This document shows, one piece after another, positions 44,333-52,580 of a DNA stretch of 64,000 bases. The translations under genes and the position numbers were made by a program. Within the stretch, counting starts at the first letter, position 1. Each line of letters starts with the position of its first letter. The notes under the pieces are model-generated. The model worked only from the letters and a program-made list of their open reading frames with translations, had not been told where the DNA came from and ran no database searches. Origin of the DNA: Veillonella ratti (GTDB taxonomy: Bacteria; Bacillota; Negativicutes; Veillonellales; Veillonellaceae); contig NZ_RQUX01000006.1 in NCBI RefSeq assembly GCF_003992115.1, forward strand, positions 62,001 to 126,000, written 5' to 3'.

Positions 44333-45268
44333 ATGTCAAATGAATGGCAATATAAACTGTTAAAAGGCTTAAGCGCATTGACTTGTAAGTTGTCGTATCG
44401 CACGATACTTCGTATAGGGGCAGGCTTAGGTCCTTTATACTCGCTGTTCGCTAAAAAACAAATTAAACGTGGCATTTATAATGTCACGAAGGGCATGAAT
44501 GTTTCAGAAAAAGAAGCGGAACAAATTCTCTGTGAGTTATTTAAGAATTTGGGCCGTTCCGCACTGGAAATTTTATACATGCCAAACTTAACGAAGGAAT
44601 TTATTGCCGAGCATATTGAAATGCACGGTATGGAATATTTAGATAAAGCATTGGCCGAGAAACGAGGCGTTGTTATTTTGACGGCCCATGTAGGCAACTG
44701 GGAATGGATGGGCGCAGCGTTGGCTGCCAGCGGTTATCCGTCCACAACCATTGTTAAGAAACAGCCAAATGCACAAGTTACACGATTGCTTAATGAATAT
44801 CGTGAAATGGTAGGGCTTGAAGTATTTGCTCGCGGCGGTTCCGAAATGATTCGTGCCGTAAAAGCGATGAAACAGAAGAAACTTTTAGGTTTCTTGGCAG
44901 ACCAGGATGGTTATATTCAGGGATTACCGGTTGAATTTTTGGGACAGGAATCATCGGCGGTAACAGGGCCGGCAACTTTTGCTCAGAAGTTTAAAGCCCC
45001 TGTAGTACCTGTATTTACCCACCGTAAGCCGGATGGGTTAGGCCATGTAGTGGAAATACTGCCGCCGCTTTACTATGAAGATACGGGGAATGAAGAAGAA
45101 GATATTTACCGCTTGACGGAAGCAACCGTACGCGTTACGGAAGATTTTATCCGACAGCATCCTACCGAATGGTTATGGTTCCAGCATCGTTGGAATACTA
45201 AACTAAATGAAATAGTGGATATTGAGGCAAAACTGAAGGTGAGGGACGCAGTTCATGCTAAAAAATAA
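44333..45268 (+). CDS. LpxL/HtrB-type lipid A acyltransferase (second copy)
   Basis: A 311-residue paralogue of the protein at 31339. The catalytic motif is HVGNWEWMGAAL (HX4E), and LADQDGYIQGLPVEFLGQESSAVTGPA is a family motif. GAAAGGAGG precedes the ATG. It lies between kdsC and lptC, whereas copy 1 is beside lpxD. Two copies would provide the two late acylations of hexa-acyl lipid A; order and specificity cannot be read. The end overlaps lptC by 14 bases. Confidence 0.88.
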   Translation: MSNEWQYKLLKGLSALTCKLSYRTILRIGAGLGPLYSLFAKKQIKRGIYNVTKGMNVSEKEAEQILCELFKNLGRSALEILYMPNLTKEFIAEHIEMHGMEYLDKALAEKRGVVILTAHVGNWEWMGAALAASGYPSTTIVKKQPNAQVTRLLNEYREMVGLEVFARGGSEMIRAVKAMKQKKLLGFLADQDGYIQGLPVEFLGQESSAVTGPATFAQKFKAPVVPVFTHRKPDGLGHVVEILPPLYYEDTGNEEEDIYRLTEATVRVTEDFIRQHPTEWLWFQHRWNTKLNEIVDIEAKLKVRDAVHAKK

Positions 45269-45794
45269 GAAGACGATTTTAGTCATAGCCATCGTACTTG
45301 CACTGGTAGGGGTGTTTATCTGGATATTACTAAGCGGTGAGGCGGAAACGAAAACGGATCCGACGCAACCGACGGGGAATCTAGTGACTTTTGACGGATC
45401 GACCATCACAGAAGAACAAAATGGTAAAACTGCTTGGTCCGTTTCGGCGGAACAGATTAAAGTGAATCCGAAGACTAAGGAGATTTACCTGACGAATATG
45501 AAAGGAACATTTTATGATGGTGATAAAACACTCGTTGTAACGGCACCGCGCGGTTACATGACGGGGGACCATAATAAAATGCAATTAGCCGGTGGTGTAA
45601 AGGGTACTAATGGTGCCGATGTGGAACTTACTACCGAATCTATTTCCTTTGATAATAAAACAAAAAAATTGACTTCTGAAACACCGTTTACATTCTCTAA
45701 CAGCGATGCTGTAGTGACCGGTGATCAATTGGAAGCCGATACGGTATTGAATAAAGTCATGGCCAAAGGTCATGCTAAATTAGTAAAAAAGTGA
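45255..45794 (+). CDS. lptC: LPS export protein LptC
   Basis: Bitopic component of the Lpt transporter that passes LPS from LptB2FG to LptA. The 179-residue protein has an N-terminal membrane anchor (residues 5-24, KTILVIAIVLALVGVFIWIL) followed by a beta-jellyroll domain with repeated YLTNMKGTFYDGDKTLVVTA-like strands. It overlaps the acyltransferase and is 16 bases from lptA. Confidence 0.9.
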   Translation: MLKNKKTILVIAIVLALVGVFIWILLSGEAETKTDPTQPTGNLVTFDGSTITEEQNGKTAWSVSAEQIKVNPKTKEIYLTNMKGTFYDGDKTLVVTAPRGYMTGDHNKMQLAGGVKGTNGADVELTTESISFDNKTKKLTSETPFTFSNSDAVVTGDQLEADTVLNKVMAKGHAKLVKK

Positions 45795-45810
45795 TGGGAG
45801 GATTTGACAG

Positions 45811-46524
45811 ATGAAATTGTCAAAAATAATGGCGGTTACTGCACTTGTGGCAGGCCTTACGGTACCGGTTTGGGCGGCTCAGTCCAATCTGTCCATTACC
45901 GCCGATACCTTGGAATATGACGGTAACAGCGGTATTGCCAGAGCCAATGGCAATGTGGTAATTATCAATGAAGACAAGACGATGACCGGTAAAACCGGCT
46001 GGTATAATACAAAAACGCAGGAAGCTGATTTATCCGGCGGTGTCAGCATGATTGGTTCGGATACATCCTTATCCGCTCAGACGCTTCACAGTACCAATAA
46101 TGAACAGCTTCAGGCAACCGGTAATGTACGTTTGCAAAAAGAAAATAAACAAGTTTTCGGTGATACCGTAACGTATAATACTAAAACGGAATACGGTACA
46201 TCTCGCGGCAATGCTAAACTCGTTATGGATGATGCCGTATTGACCGGTGATTATGTACAAGGATGGCTCAATGAAATTCGTGCCACGGCACAAGGAAATG
46301 TAACCTTGCACAGTGCTAAGCACAATTTGGATGCCAGTGCAGATAATGCTGTGTACACCCAGACGCCCGGTCAGGATGATGGGGTAGCGTATTTAACCGG
46401 TAATGCTCATGCCGTACAAAACGGTAATGTGCTTAATGCGCCGGAATTAAAATTAGAAATGAAAGATAATTCGGTACAAACTGTAGGTGGACGTAGTACG
46501 TTGATCATCACGCCGCAGCAGTAA
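45811..46524 (+). CDS. lptA: LptA-family LPS transport protein (OstA domain)
   Basis: Periplasmic OstA/LptA-domain protein that forms the bridge carrying LPS across the periplasm. In 237 residues: signal peptide (1-22, ending in PVWA), then repeated beta strands such as ITADTLEYDGNSGIARANGNVVI and LQATGNVRLQKENKQVFGDTVTYN. It is slightly longer than E. coli LptA (185). GGGAGG precedes the ATG. No lptD is found here. Confidence 0.92.
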   Translation: MKLSKIMAVTALVAGLTVPVWAAQSNLSITADTLEYDGNSGIARANGNVVIINEDKTMTGKTGWYNTKTQEADLSGGVSMIGSDTSLSAQTLHSTNNEQLQATGNVRLQKENKQVFGDTVTYNTKTEYGTSRGNAKLVMDDAVLTGDYVQGWLNEIRATAQGNVTLHSAKHNLDASADNAVYTQTPGQDDGVAYLTGNAHAVQNGNVLNAPELKLEMKDNSVQTVGGRSTLIITPQQ

Positions 46525-46536
46525 GGAGTAACTTGA

Positions 46537-47256
46537 ATGTTTATTGAAACCCGAGATTTAGTAAAAACATATAAAGGGCGCAATGTTGTAGATGGTGTCA
46601 GTGTTCGTGTCGAAGAAGGCGAAGTGGTGGGCTTGTTGGGCCCTAACGGGGCCGGTAAGACAACCACCTTCTACATGATTGTTGGCATTGAAAAACCAAA
46701 TAGCGGCACAATTACCATCGGTGAGAAAGACATTACCAGAATGCCTATGTATAAAAGAGCCGATCAGGGTATCGGTTACTTGCCGCAGGAAGCATCTGTA
46801 TTTCGTTCACTCTCCGTGGAAGACAATATCCGCGCCATGCTGGAAACAACGACTAAATCGAAGGCGGAGATTGAGGAAACGGTAGAAGCGTTATTGCAGG
46901 AATTCCACATTGAACATGTGCGCCAACGCACGGGGATGCAATTATCCGGCGGTGAACGACGCCGTGTGGAAATTGCCCGGTGTATCGCCTTGGCACCGCG
47001 GTTTATTTTGTTGGATGAACCGTTTGCCGGGGTTGATCCTATTGCCGTAGCCGACATTCAGTCCATCATTCGCCATCTAAAAGCACGCGGTATCGGCGTC
47101 TTAATTACGGACCATAATGTGCGTGAAACTTTAGGGATCGTTGACCGTGCTTATATTTTGAGCAATGGTAAAATTTTGCTGGAAGGTTCCGCTGATGAAG
47201 TGGCCAACAGTCCGGTGGCTCGTAAGCATTATTTAGGCGACAGTTTTAATATGTAG
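46537..47256 (+). CDS. lptB: LPS export ATPase LptB
   Basis: Cytoplasmic ATPase of LptB2FG. In 239 residues: Walker [20 protein letters not shown]-loop [18 protein letters not shown], signature [16 protein letters not shown], Walker [14 protein letters not shown]. The LSGGERRR form is specific to LptB. AAGGAG precedes the ATG. It is followed by a single LptF/G-type permease. Confidence 0.96.
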   Translation: MFIETRDLVKTYKGRNVVDGVSVRVEEGEVVGLLGPNGAGKTTTFYMIVGIEKPNSGTITIGEKDITRMPMYKRADQGIGYLPQEASVFRSLSVEDNIRAMLETTTKSKAEIEETVEALLQEFHIEHVRQRTGMQLSGGERRRVEIARCIALAPRFILLDEPFAGVDPIAVADIQSIIRHLKARGIGVLITDHNVRETLGIVDRAYILSNGKILLEGSADEVANSPVARKHYLGDSFNM

Positions 47257-47275
47257 GGGCTGGTGATATACAAAC

Positions 47276-48367
47276 ATGCGAATATTAGATAAATATATTT
47301 TAAAAAGTTTTATAGGCCCCTTTCTTTTCGGTATTTTTGCCTTTACCAGTATTTTCGTAGGGACCGGTACTTTATTCCGTATCGCTCAATATATTACGGA
47401 ATACGGGGCATCCTTATGGTCGGTAACCAGGGCCTTTATTTTAGCCTTGCCGAGCATTGTGGTACTTACATTCCCGATGGCCGTACTTTTGGCATCGCTG
47501 TTGGCTTTCGGCCGTTTGAGCGGTACCAGTGAGATTATCGTAATGCGTGCCGGTGGCATGAGCTTTTTGCGCTTGGCCATGCCGGTGTATATTGCGGCAT
47601 TCTTCATTTCTATCGGTGCCATTGCGTTCAATGAATATGTAGTACCGGCTGCTAACCATGCGTATCAAAACATTATTCGTAATGAAATTAAGAAGCAGGC
47701 TGAACCGCCGGCTCAGGAACATATTGTTTTGAAAACTATGGAAGGGGACAATATCAGTACCCTCATGTATGCGAAGCGTTATGATTCGACAACTAAACTC
47801 ATTAACGGCGTTACGGCTCAGCTTTTTACCAATGGTGAAGTAACCCAGATTGAACATGCCGATACGGCAACCTGGAACGGTACGTATTGGGTAATGCACA
47901 ACGGTGTTATTTATGATTTGGCGGCTGACGGCAATGGTGTAGAACGTACGATGCGTTTTAAAGACCAGATTTTGCCAATCGCTAAAGATCCGGATCAGAT
48001 TTCACAGGAACAACGCGATCCTGACGAAATGACGATTAAAGAATTGCGTCAACAAATTAAGGCGTTAAATGCGAGCTATGTAACGGCTACCAAGTGGGAA
48101 ATGGAAATGTATCAACGTTTTACCATTCCTATTGCCAGCTTCGTATTTGCCTTGGTAGGGGCGCCGTTGGGCCTTCAAAAACAGCGTTCCAGCTCGTCCA
48201 TCGGGTTTGGTCTCAGCGTCATTATTATCTTCGTGTATTACGGGGTAATGACCTTTACCGGTGCACTGGGTAAAGGGGGAGCGTTGCCACCGCTTGTAGC
48301 GGCTGCTATTCCTGATACTTTGGGGATTATCGCCGGTTTGTGGTTGAACTGGAAAGTATCTAAATAA
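47276..48367 (+). CDS. LptF/LptG-family permease
   Basis: Inner-membrane permease (YjgP/YjgQ family) that extracts LPS. The 363-residue protein has an N-terminal DKYILKSFIGPFLFGIFAF motif typical of LptF/G, six predicted membrane segments and a periplasmic jellyroll domain (about 140-260). Only one such gene is found; E. coli needs two (lptF and lptG). Either it acts as a homodimer or the second is elsewhere. The start is ATG, and GGGGCTGG is an imperfect ribosome site. A terminator follows. Confidence 0.9.
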   Translation: MRILDKYILKSFIGPFLFGIFAFTSIFVGTGTLFRIAQYITEYGASLWSVTRAFILALPSIVVLTFPMAVLLASLLAFGRLSGTSEIIVMRAGGMSFLRLAMPVYIAAFFISIGAIAFNEYVVPAANHAYQNIIRNEIKKQAEPPAQEHIVLKTMEGDNISTLMYAKRYDSTTKLINGVTAQLFTNGEVTQIEHADTATWNGTYWVMHNGVIYDLAADGNGVERTMRFKDQILPIAKDPDQISQEQRDPDEMTIKELRQQIKALNASYVTATKWEMEMYQRFTIPIASFVFALVGAPLGLQKQRSSSSIGFGLSVIIIFVYYGVMTFTGALGKGGALPPLVAAAIPDTLGIIAGLWLNWKVSK

Positions 48368-48444
48368 AAGAAAAAAAGAAAACGAAAGGCATCTAATACA
48401 ATAGATTCAGAAGTTTTGCAATAAAATATTGGATATAGATACAT

Positions 48445-48480
48445 TGACCTTGGTATTCGCTTTGCCAAGGTCATTTTTTT
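48445..48480 (+). terminator. Rho-independent terminator after the lpt cluster
   Basis: TGACCTTGG (48445-48453) pairs with CCAAGGTCA (48465-48473), then seven T residues. Confidence 0.88.
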
Positions 48481-48579
48481 CATGAAGTTTACTTTTTCTT
48501 TTCTTGAAAATAGAGTACAATAGAAACGGAAACTATAAGATTCAGTTTTCAATTAGGACAGGTTATAAGAAGATAAATA

Positions 48580-48619
48580 CCTTAAGCTTGTGTAGCTGTG
48601 TTAACGATAAGTCTTAAGG
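48580..48619 (+). other. Leader hairpin before the DUF3084 gene
   Basis: CCTTAAG (48580-48586) pairs with CTTAAGG (48613-48619), with CTT and AAG extending it past one bulge. It lies in the 312-base gap after the lpt cluster, which also holds the terminator and a possible TACAAT -10 (48516-48521). No other signal is seen. Confidence 0.35.
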
Positions 48620-48679
48620 ATAAATGGTTTAGTGATAAATTGGTAAGTTTGATTATAAGAGGAAAGGAGTGCGCTCGAC

Positions 48680-49876
48680 ATGTTGGTCGGTTTAAATATT
48701 ATTTTAATTATTGCTATCATGGGCGGCGCCATTGCTTTCATTGGCGATAAATTAGGTACTAAAATCGGTAAGCGTCGTATGTCCATTTTTGGCTTACGGC
48801 CTAAACATACATCCATTATTATGACAATTGTTACGGGGATTTTAATTTCCGCCTTTACCTTAGGAGTGTTGGCCATTGCCTCGGAAAATGTTCGTATCGC
48901 TCTTTTTGGTATGGAGCAGTTGCGGGCTGAAATGGATCAGTTGAATAGCGATGTAGCGGCTAAGAATCAAGAGTTGGAAGCGGGCAAAAAAGAGTTAAGC
49001 GAAAAGACTGTCGCTTTAAATACGATGCGTAAAGATGTGCAAGCAACGCAGGAGGAATTGGAAGAAGCTCGCGCCGTTCGTAATGCTATGAGTGAAGAGC
49101 TCGTTTCCGTTCAAGAAGCGTACCGTCAAGCTGATGCACGCTTGGCCCAATCGGCCAAAGATATTCAAACCTTGGAAAATACCAGAATCGAATTGGAACA
49201 ACATATTGAAGATTTACGGGTAACTACGAAACGCTTGGAAGAGGGCATTACCCATGTTCGTGAAGGTACCGTACTTTTCCGTGTCGGTGAAGTATTAAGT
49301 GGGGCCTTGGTTCGTCCTGGCTTAACCGAAGATGAAAGCGCTAAGGCGATTACGAGTATTTTGAATGACACAAACGGTTTGATTTTGCGACGTCTCGGTA
49401 TTGATGAAAACCGTGCCGTTATTTATGTAAGTCGCAATAATTTGGAAGAAGTAGCCAAACAGGTGGCCAGTGCTACGGAACCGATGACGATTCGAGTAAC
49501 CGCAGCGGCCAATATTATTTACGGCGAAGCCGCTTTGGCTGAAATTCATGCTTATCCATATCAGAAAGTATACGATAAGGGCGATGTAATTTGGTCTGCT
49601 GAAGTTGAAGGGGGCGACAATGCGCAGTTTGCCGTATTATCTTTCTTAAAAGACGTAAATGCCCAGGCGAAGTCTAAAGGTATTTTGCCGGATCCGATTT
49701 CCGGCGACGTAGGCTCCTTACCGGGTGACGAATTATTTGATACCATTCGTCAATTGAGCCGCTTGAGTGGTCCTGTTCGCATCAGAGCTATTGTAAATGA
49801 AGATACGTATACGACCGGTCCGGTTCAGATTGAACTGCGCCTTGATCCGGTGCGCACCGCTAATGCGGAGTCGTAA
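48680..49876 (+). CDS. DUF3084 domain protein, membrane-anchored coiled coil
   Basis: A 398-residue protein: two hydrophobic segments (residues 2-23 and 45-68), then a long coiled coil (about 75-190, with heptad-like runs of Leu and Glu and EELEEARAVRNAMSEEL), and a globular C-terminus (200-398) containing FRVGEVLSGALVRPGLTEDES. This matches DUF3084 proteins of Cyanobacteria and Negativicutes. Function is not known. The position between the lpt genes and small housekeeping genes suggests an envelope role. AAAGGAG precedes the ATG. Confidence 0.83.
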   Translation: MLVGLNIILIIAIMGGAIAFIGDKLGTKIGKRRMSIFGLRPKHTSIIMTIVTGILISAFTLGVLAIASENVRIALFGMEQLRAEMDQLNSDVAAKNQELEAGKKELSEKTVALNTMRKDVQATQEELEEARAVRNAMSEELVSVQEAYRQADARLAQSAKDIQTLENTRIELEQHIEDLRVTTKRLEEGITHVREGTVLFRVGEVLSGALVRPGLTEDESAKAITSILNDTNGLILRRLGIDENRAVIYVSRNNLEEVAKQVASATEPMTIRVTAAANIIYGEAALAEIHAYPYQKVYDKGDVIWSAEVEGGDNAQFAVLSFLKDVNAQAKSKGILPDPISGDVGSLPGDELFDTIRQLSRLSGPVRIRAIVNEDTYTTGPVQIELRLDPVRTANAES

Positions 49877-50064
49877 GTCAAATTAACAGTCATTAAATAA
49901 CTCGCACTAAGTTGATACGTGTAATTTGAGGATGTGAATTGGATTTTGCGGTTACGAATGCAATTTTAGGGGCAATACCTTAAAATGAGATTCAATGATT
50001 TTAATTATGCGAAAAAAGCATAGGCTATATAAGATTTAGTAACTAAGCCTTGTTACTTATATGG

Positions 50065-50241
50065 TATAATAAAACATATCGAAAAGATTCGTTTGAAAAG
50101 CAAATGGAACATTCACCTGTTGCAGCTATGTTTGTAGGGCATGTAGGCTGAGTATTGCTTATAAACTGAGGTATCGATTTGATTACTATGCCGGAACAGA
50201 TAGAATGCTGCCGATAGCTTAGCTACCGACAGCATTTTTTG
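50065..50241 (+). ncRNA. Candidate small RNA between DUF3084 and YqgF-like genes
   Basis: An extended -10 promoter (TGG then TATAAT, 50065-50070) and a terminator (50204-50241) bracket about 165 bases with no credible ORF. Internal hairpin potential includes CGAA/TTCG near the 5' end. The combination promoter plus terminator without coding sequence is typical of a small RNA. No known family is recognised; a leader or read-through of the DUF3084 gene is an alternative. Confidence 0.4.
50204..50241 (+). terminator. Rho-independent terminator before the 50325 gene
   Basis: AATGCTG (50204-50210) pairs with CAGCATT (50230-50236), with an inner TAGCT/AGCTA pairing, then TTTTT. Confidence 0.85.
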
Positions 50242-50324
50242 TGAAAATTTTTAGGTAATAGGGTAGGGCTATGTTCGATGGTTGTGCCTAATAGTTGGCA
50301 CGAGTATAGTAAAGGAGGCTGGGG

Positions 50325-50798
50325 ATGCAATTAGACACAGATGCTTTATATAAAGCGGCTAATGTAGACGCCAAGGTGCCTTTGCTGTTGGCGGTGGATC
50401 CGGGACGCGAGAAAAGTGGCGTTGCGGTCATGACGAAAGCGACCGCTACATTAGTATATAAAGCAATTTTTCCGACTGCGGAGCTTGAAACATCACTCAC
50501 ATCCGTTCTTACACAGTTTAATGCGATTAATGAATTAATTTGCGGTAATGGGACGAATCATAAATTTGTATTTCACATATTGGAAACCTTAGGCAAAACA
50601 CAAGATCTACCGGTAGCGCTGGCTGAAGAAGCACATACTACGGAAGTGGCGCGTAAACGTTATTTTGAGTTTCATCCGCCTACCGGTTTGAAACGATTGG
50701 TGCCGAAAGGCATGCTGTATCCACCGGTGCCGGTTGATGATTTTACGGCGTGGATAATCGGTGAACAATATATTTTGGGCAAGAAAGAAAGGGGATAG
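50325..50798 (+). CDS. YqgF/RuvC-like RNase H-fold protein
   Basis: A 157-residue protein opening with LLAVDPGREKSGVAVM, the DPGxxxxG strand motif of the YqgF/RuvC-like RNase H superfamily, then ELICGNGTNHK with a further motif and VDDFTAWIIGEQYILGK at the end. It resembles YqgF-like nuclease proteins, and the true ruvX is at 59361, so this is a second, divergent member. Function unknown. AAAGGAGG precedes the ATG. It is 4 bases from the next gene. The upstream 448-base gap (49877-50324) contains the candidate RNA and its terminator. Confidence 0.72.
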   Translation: MQLDTDALYKAANVDAKVPLLLAVDPGREKSGVAVMTKATATLVYKAIFPTAELETSLTSVLTQFNAINELICGNGTNHKFVFHILETLGKTQDLPVALAEEAHTTEVARKRYFEFHPPTGLKRLVPKGMLYPPVPVDDFTAWIIGEQYILGKKERG

Positions 50799-50801
50799 AC
50801 A

Positions 50802-51674
50802 ATGGCAGCAGCTAAACGTTCACAAAAATTAACATGGAAGGATCATGCAATTCGTTACTTTTGGATGATTGTAGGGTCTTTGATTTATACCTTCGGTTTG
50901 GATGTATTTCTCGTACCGAATAGCATCATCGACGGTGGTGTAGTCGGTATTTCTTTGATGGCAACGGAACTTACGGGCATATCTTTCAGTTTGTTCGTAG
51001 TGATTCTTAATTTACCGTTCCTCTATATAGGCTATCGCCTTATCGGACGCAGTTTTACCATTGCCACCTTATTCTCGGTAATGTGTATTTCCGTGTTTTC
51101 CATCTTCATGCATGATGTGCCACCGGTGACTATCGATCCATTCCTGGCTTCGATTTTCGGTGGGATTATCCTTGGTTTAGGTGTTGGCATGATTATTCGT
51201 AACGGCGGTTCGTTGGATGGCAGTGAAATTGTGGCCATTATTTTTGACAAAAAATCCAGCTTCTCCGTTGGCGAAATCGTTATGTTCTTAAACTTATTCA
51301 TCTTAGGTGCCGCCGGCTTTGTATATAGCTGGAATAGTGCCATGTACTCCTTGATTGCTTACTTCATCGCCTATAAGATGATTGATATTACCATCACCGG
51401 TCTTGAAGAATCCAAGGGTGTTATGATTATTACGGATTATCCTGATGAAATCAGTGAAGTGCTTACGAAACGACTCGGTCGTGGCGTAACCGTTCTTTTT
51501 GGTGAAGGTGGCTATTCAAAACAACCGAAAAAAGTGCTATACTCAGTAGTGACGCGTTTGGAAATTACCAAGTTGAAAGACGTGGTATATGAAAACGACG
51601 AAAATGCGTTTATTACTATTTCTGACGTGCATGATGTATTTGGCGGTCAGTTCGGGAAGAAGACGATTCACTAA
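50802..51674 (+). CDS. YitT family membrane protein
   Basis: A 290-residue protein with about five to six membrane segments (DUF161 part, residues 20-210: PNSIIDGGVVGISLMATELTGISF) and a cytoplasmic C-terminal DUF2179 domain (about 215-290, RGVTVLFGEGGYSKQPKKVLYSVVTRLEI). YitT family members are widespread in Firmicutes and of unknown function. It is coupled to the upstream gene. Confidence 0.93.
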   Translation: MAAAKRSQKLTWKDHAIRYFWMIVGSLIYTFGLDVFLVPNSIIDGGVVGISLMATELTGISFSLFVVILNLPFLYIGYRLIGRSFTIATLFSVMCISVFSIFMHDVPPVTIDPFLASIFGGIILGLGVGMIIRNGGSLDGSEIVAIIFDKKSSFSVGEIVMFLNLFILGAAGFVYSWNSAMYSLIAYFIAYKMIDITITGLEESKGVMIITDYPDEISEVLTKRLGRGVTVLFGEGGYSKQPKKVLYSVVTRLEITKLKDVVYENDENAFITISDVHDVFGGQFGKKTIH

Positions 51675-51816
51675 ATAGCAGCACGGTTCTTTGAAGAAAG
51701 GAGTCCGGTTTTAGCAACAATGGTTGAGTCTTGGTAAGAAACTTGTAACACAGTGGTTGAAAGTTTTAAGCAATATGGCTTGGCAGTAGGGTGTTGTAAC
51801 GAAGCCGGAAGGTTGT

Positions 51817-52413
51817 ATGGCAGAAGAAAAGTCAATTGGAAAACAGATTATACATGAAATCGGTGAGTGGTTATATGCCATTATTATTGCCCTCGCTATT
51901 GCGATTGTAGTTCATTTGTTCTTGGGTCAGATTACTCGCGTATCCGGTGAATCCATGGAAGATACACTGCATAACGGTGATTTTCTGGTTGTATCTAAAT
52001 TAGATCATATTCAAGGCAATATGCCGCAATACGGCGATATTGTTATCATCGACAGCCGTGTTAATCGTGATCGTACCTGGAAAGATGATGTGGCTGATGT
52101 TGTATCGAACTACGTTTCTATTTTCAGTAAAGATGCGGAACGCCATGATGCTTGGGTAAAACGTGTAATCGGCTTGCCGGGCGATACGTTAGAGTTTAAA
52201 GATGGCCATGTATGGCGTAATGGCAAGGAATTGGAAGAACCATATACGAAAGAACCGACTATGCAATATAGCCAAACGGCACCGGTCGTTGTACCGGAAG
52301 GTCATGTCTTCGTAATGGGGGATAATCGCAATCATTCCAGTGACAGTCGCTTTATCGGCCCTGTGCCTATTAAAAATGTAATCGGTCATGTGGTATATGA
52401 TTTAAGCTTTTAA
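51817..52413 (+). CDS. lepB: Signal peptidase I
   Basis: Cleaves signal peptides on the outer face of the inner membrane. The 198-residue protein has one N-terminal membrane segment (about 17-37) and boxes typical of S26: VSGESMEDTL with the catalytic serine (S46), WVKRVIGLPGDTLE with the catalytic lysine, and GHVFVMGDNRNHSSDSR (box E). SMEDTL replaces the common SMxPTL. GGAAGG precedes the ATG. The preceding 142 bases hold no gene. Confidence 0.95.
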   Translation: MAEEKSIGKQIIHEIGEWLYAIIIALAIAIVVHLFLGQITRVSGESMEDTLHNGDFLVVSKLDHIQGNMPQYGDIVIIDSRVNRDRTWKDDVADVVSNYVSIFSKDAERHDAWVKRVIGLPGDTLEFKDGHVWRNGKELEEPYTKEPTMQYSQTAPVVVPEGHVFVMGDNRNHSSDSRFIGPVPIKNVIGHVVYDLSF

Positions 52414-52468
52414 TTTGAATTGAAAGTTTAACGCGGAGTCGATTACATAACAGATTTTGCAGAAAGTC

Positions 52469-52505
52469 AGTTGAACTCTGCTTCGGCGGGGTTCAACTTT
52501 TTATT
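52469..52505 (+). terminator. Rho-independent terminator after lepB
   Basis: AGTTGAACTCTGC pairs with GCGGGGTTCAACT around TTCG, then TTTTT. Confidence 0.88.
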
Positions 52506-52520
52506 TTAAACTTTGTTTAT

Positions 52521-52549
52521 TTGCCAAGGGCCTTGAAATTTAGTAAAAT
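52521..52549 (+). promoter_or_regulatory. Promoter of the GT2 gene
   Basis: TTGCCA (52521-52526), 17 bases, TAAAAT (52544-52549). Confidence 0.6.
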
Positions 52550-52580
52550 AAAGTCGCAATTAAGGAAACGGAGGCGGCCT

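Noticed and set aside
51699-51736. Mini-ORF with a ribosome-like AAAGGAG before lepB
   Set aside because: The only ATG (near 51720) gives five codons and lies too far from the GGAG; most likely chance.
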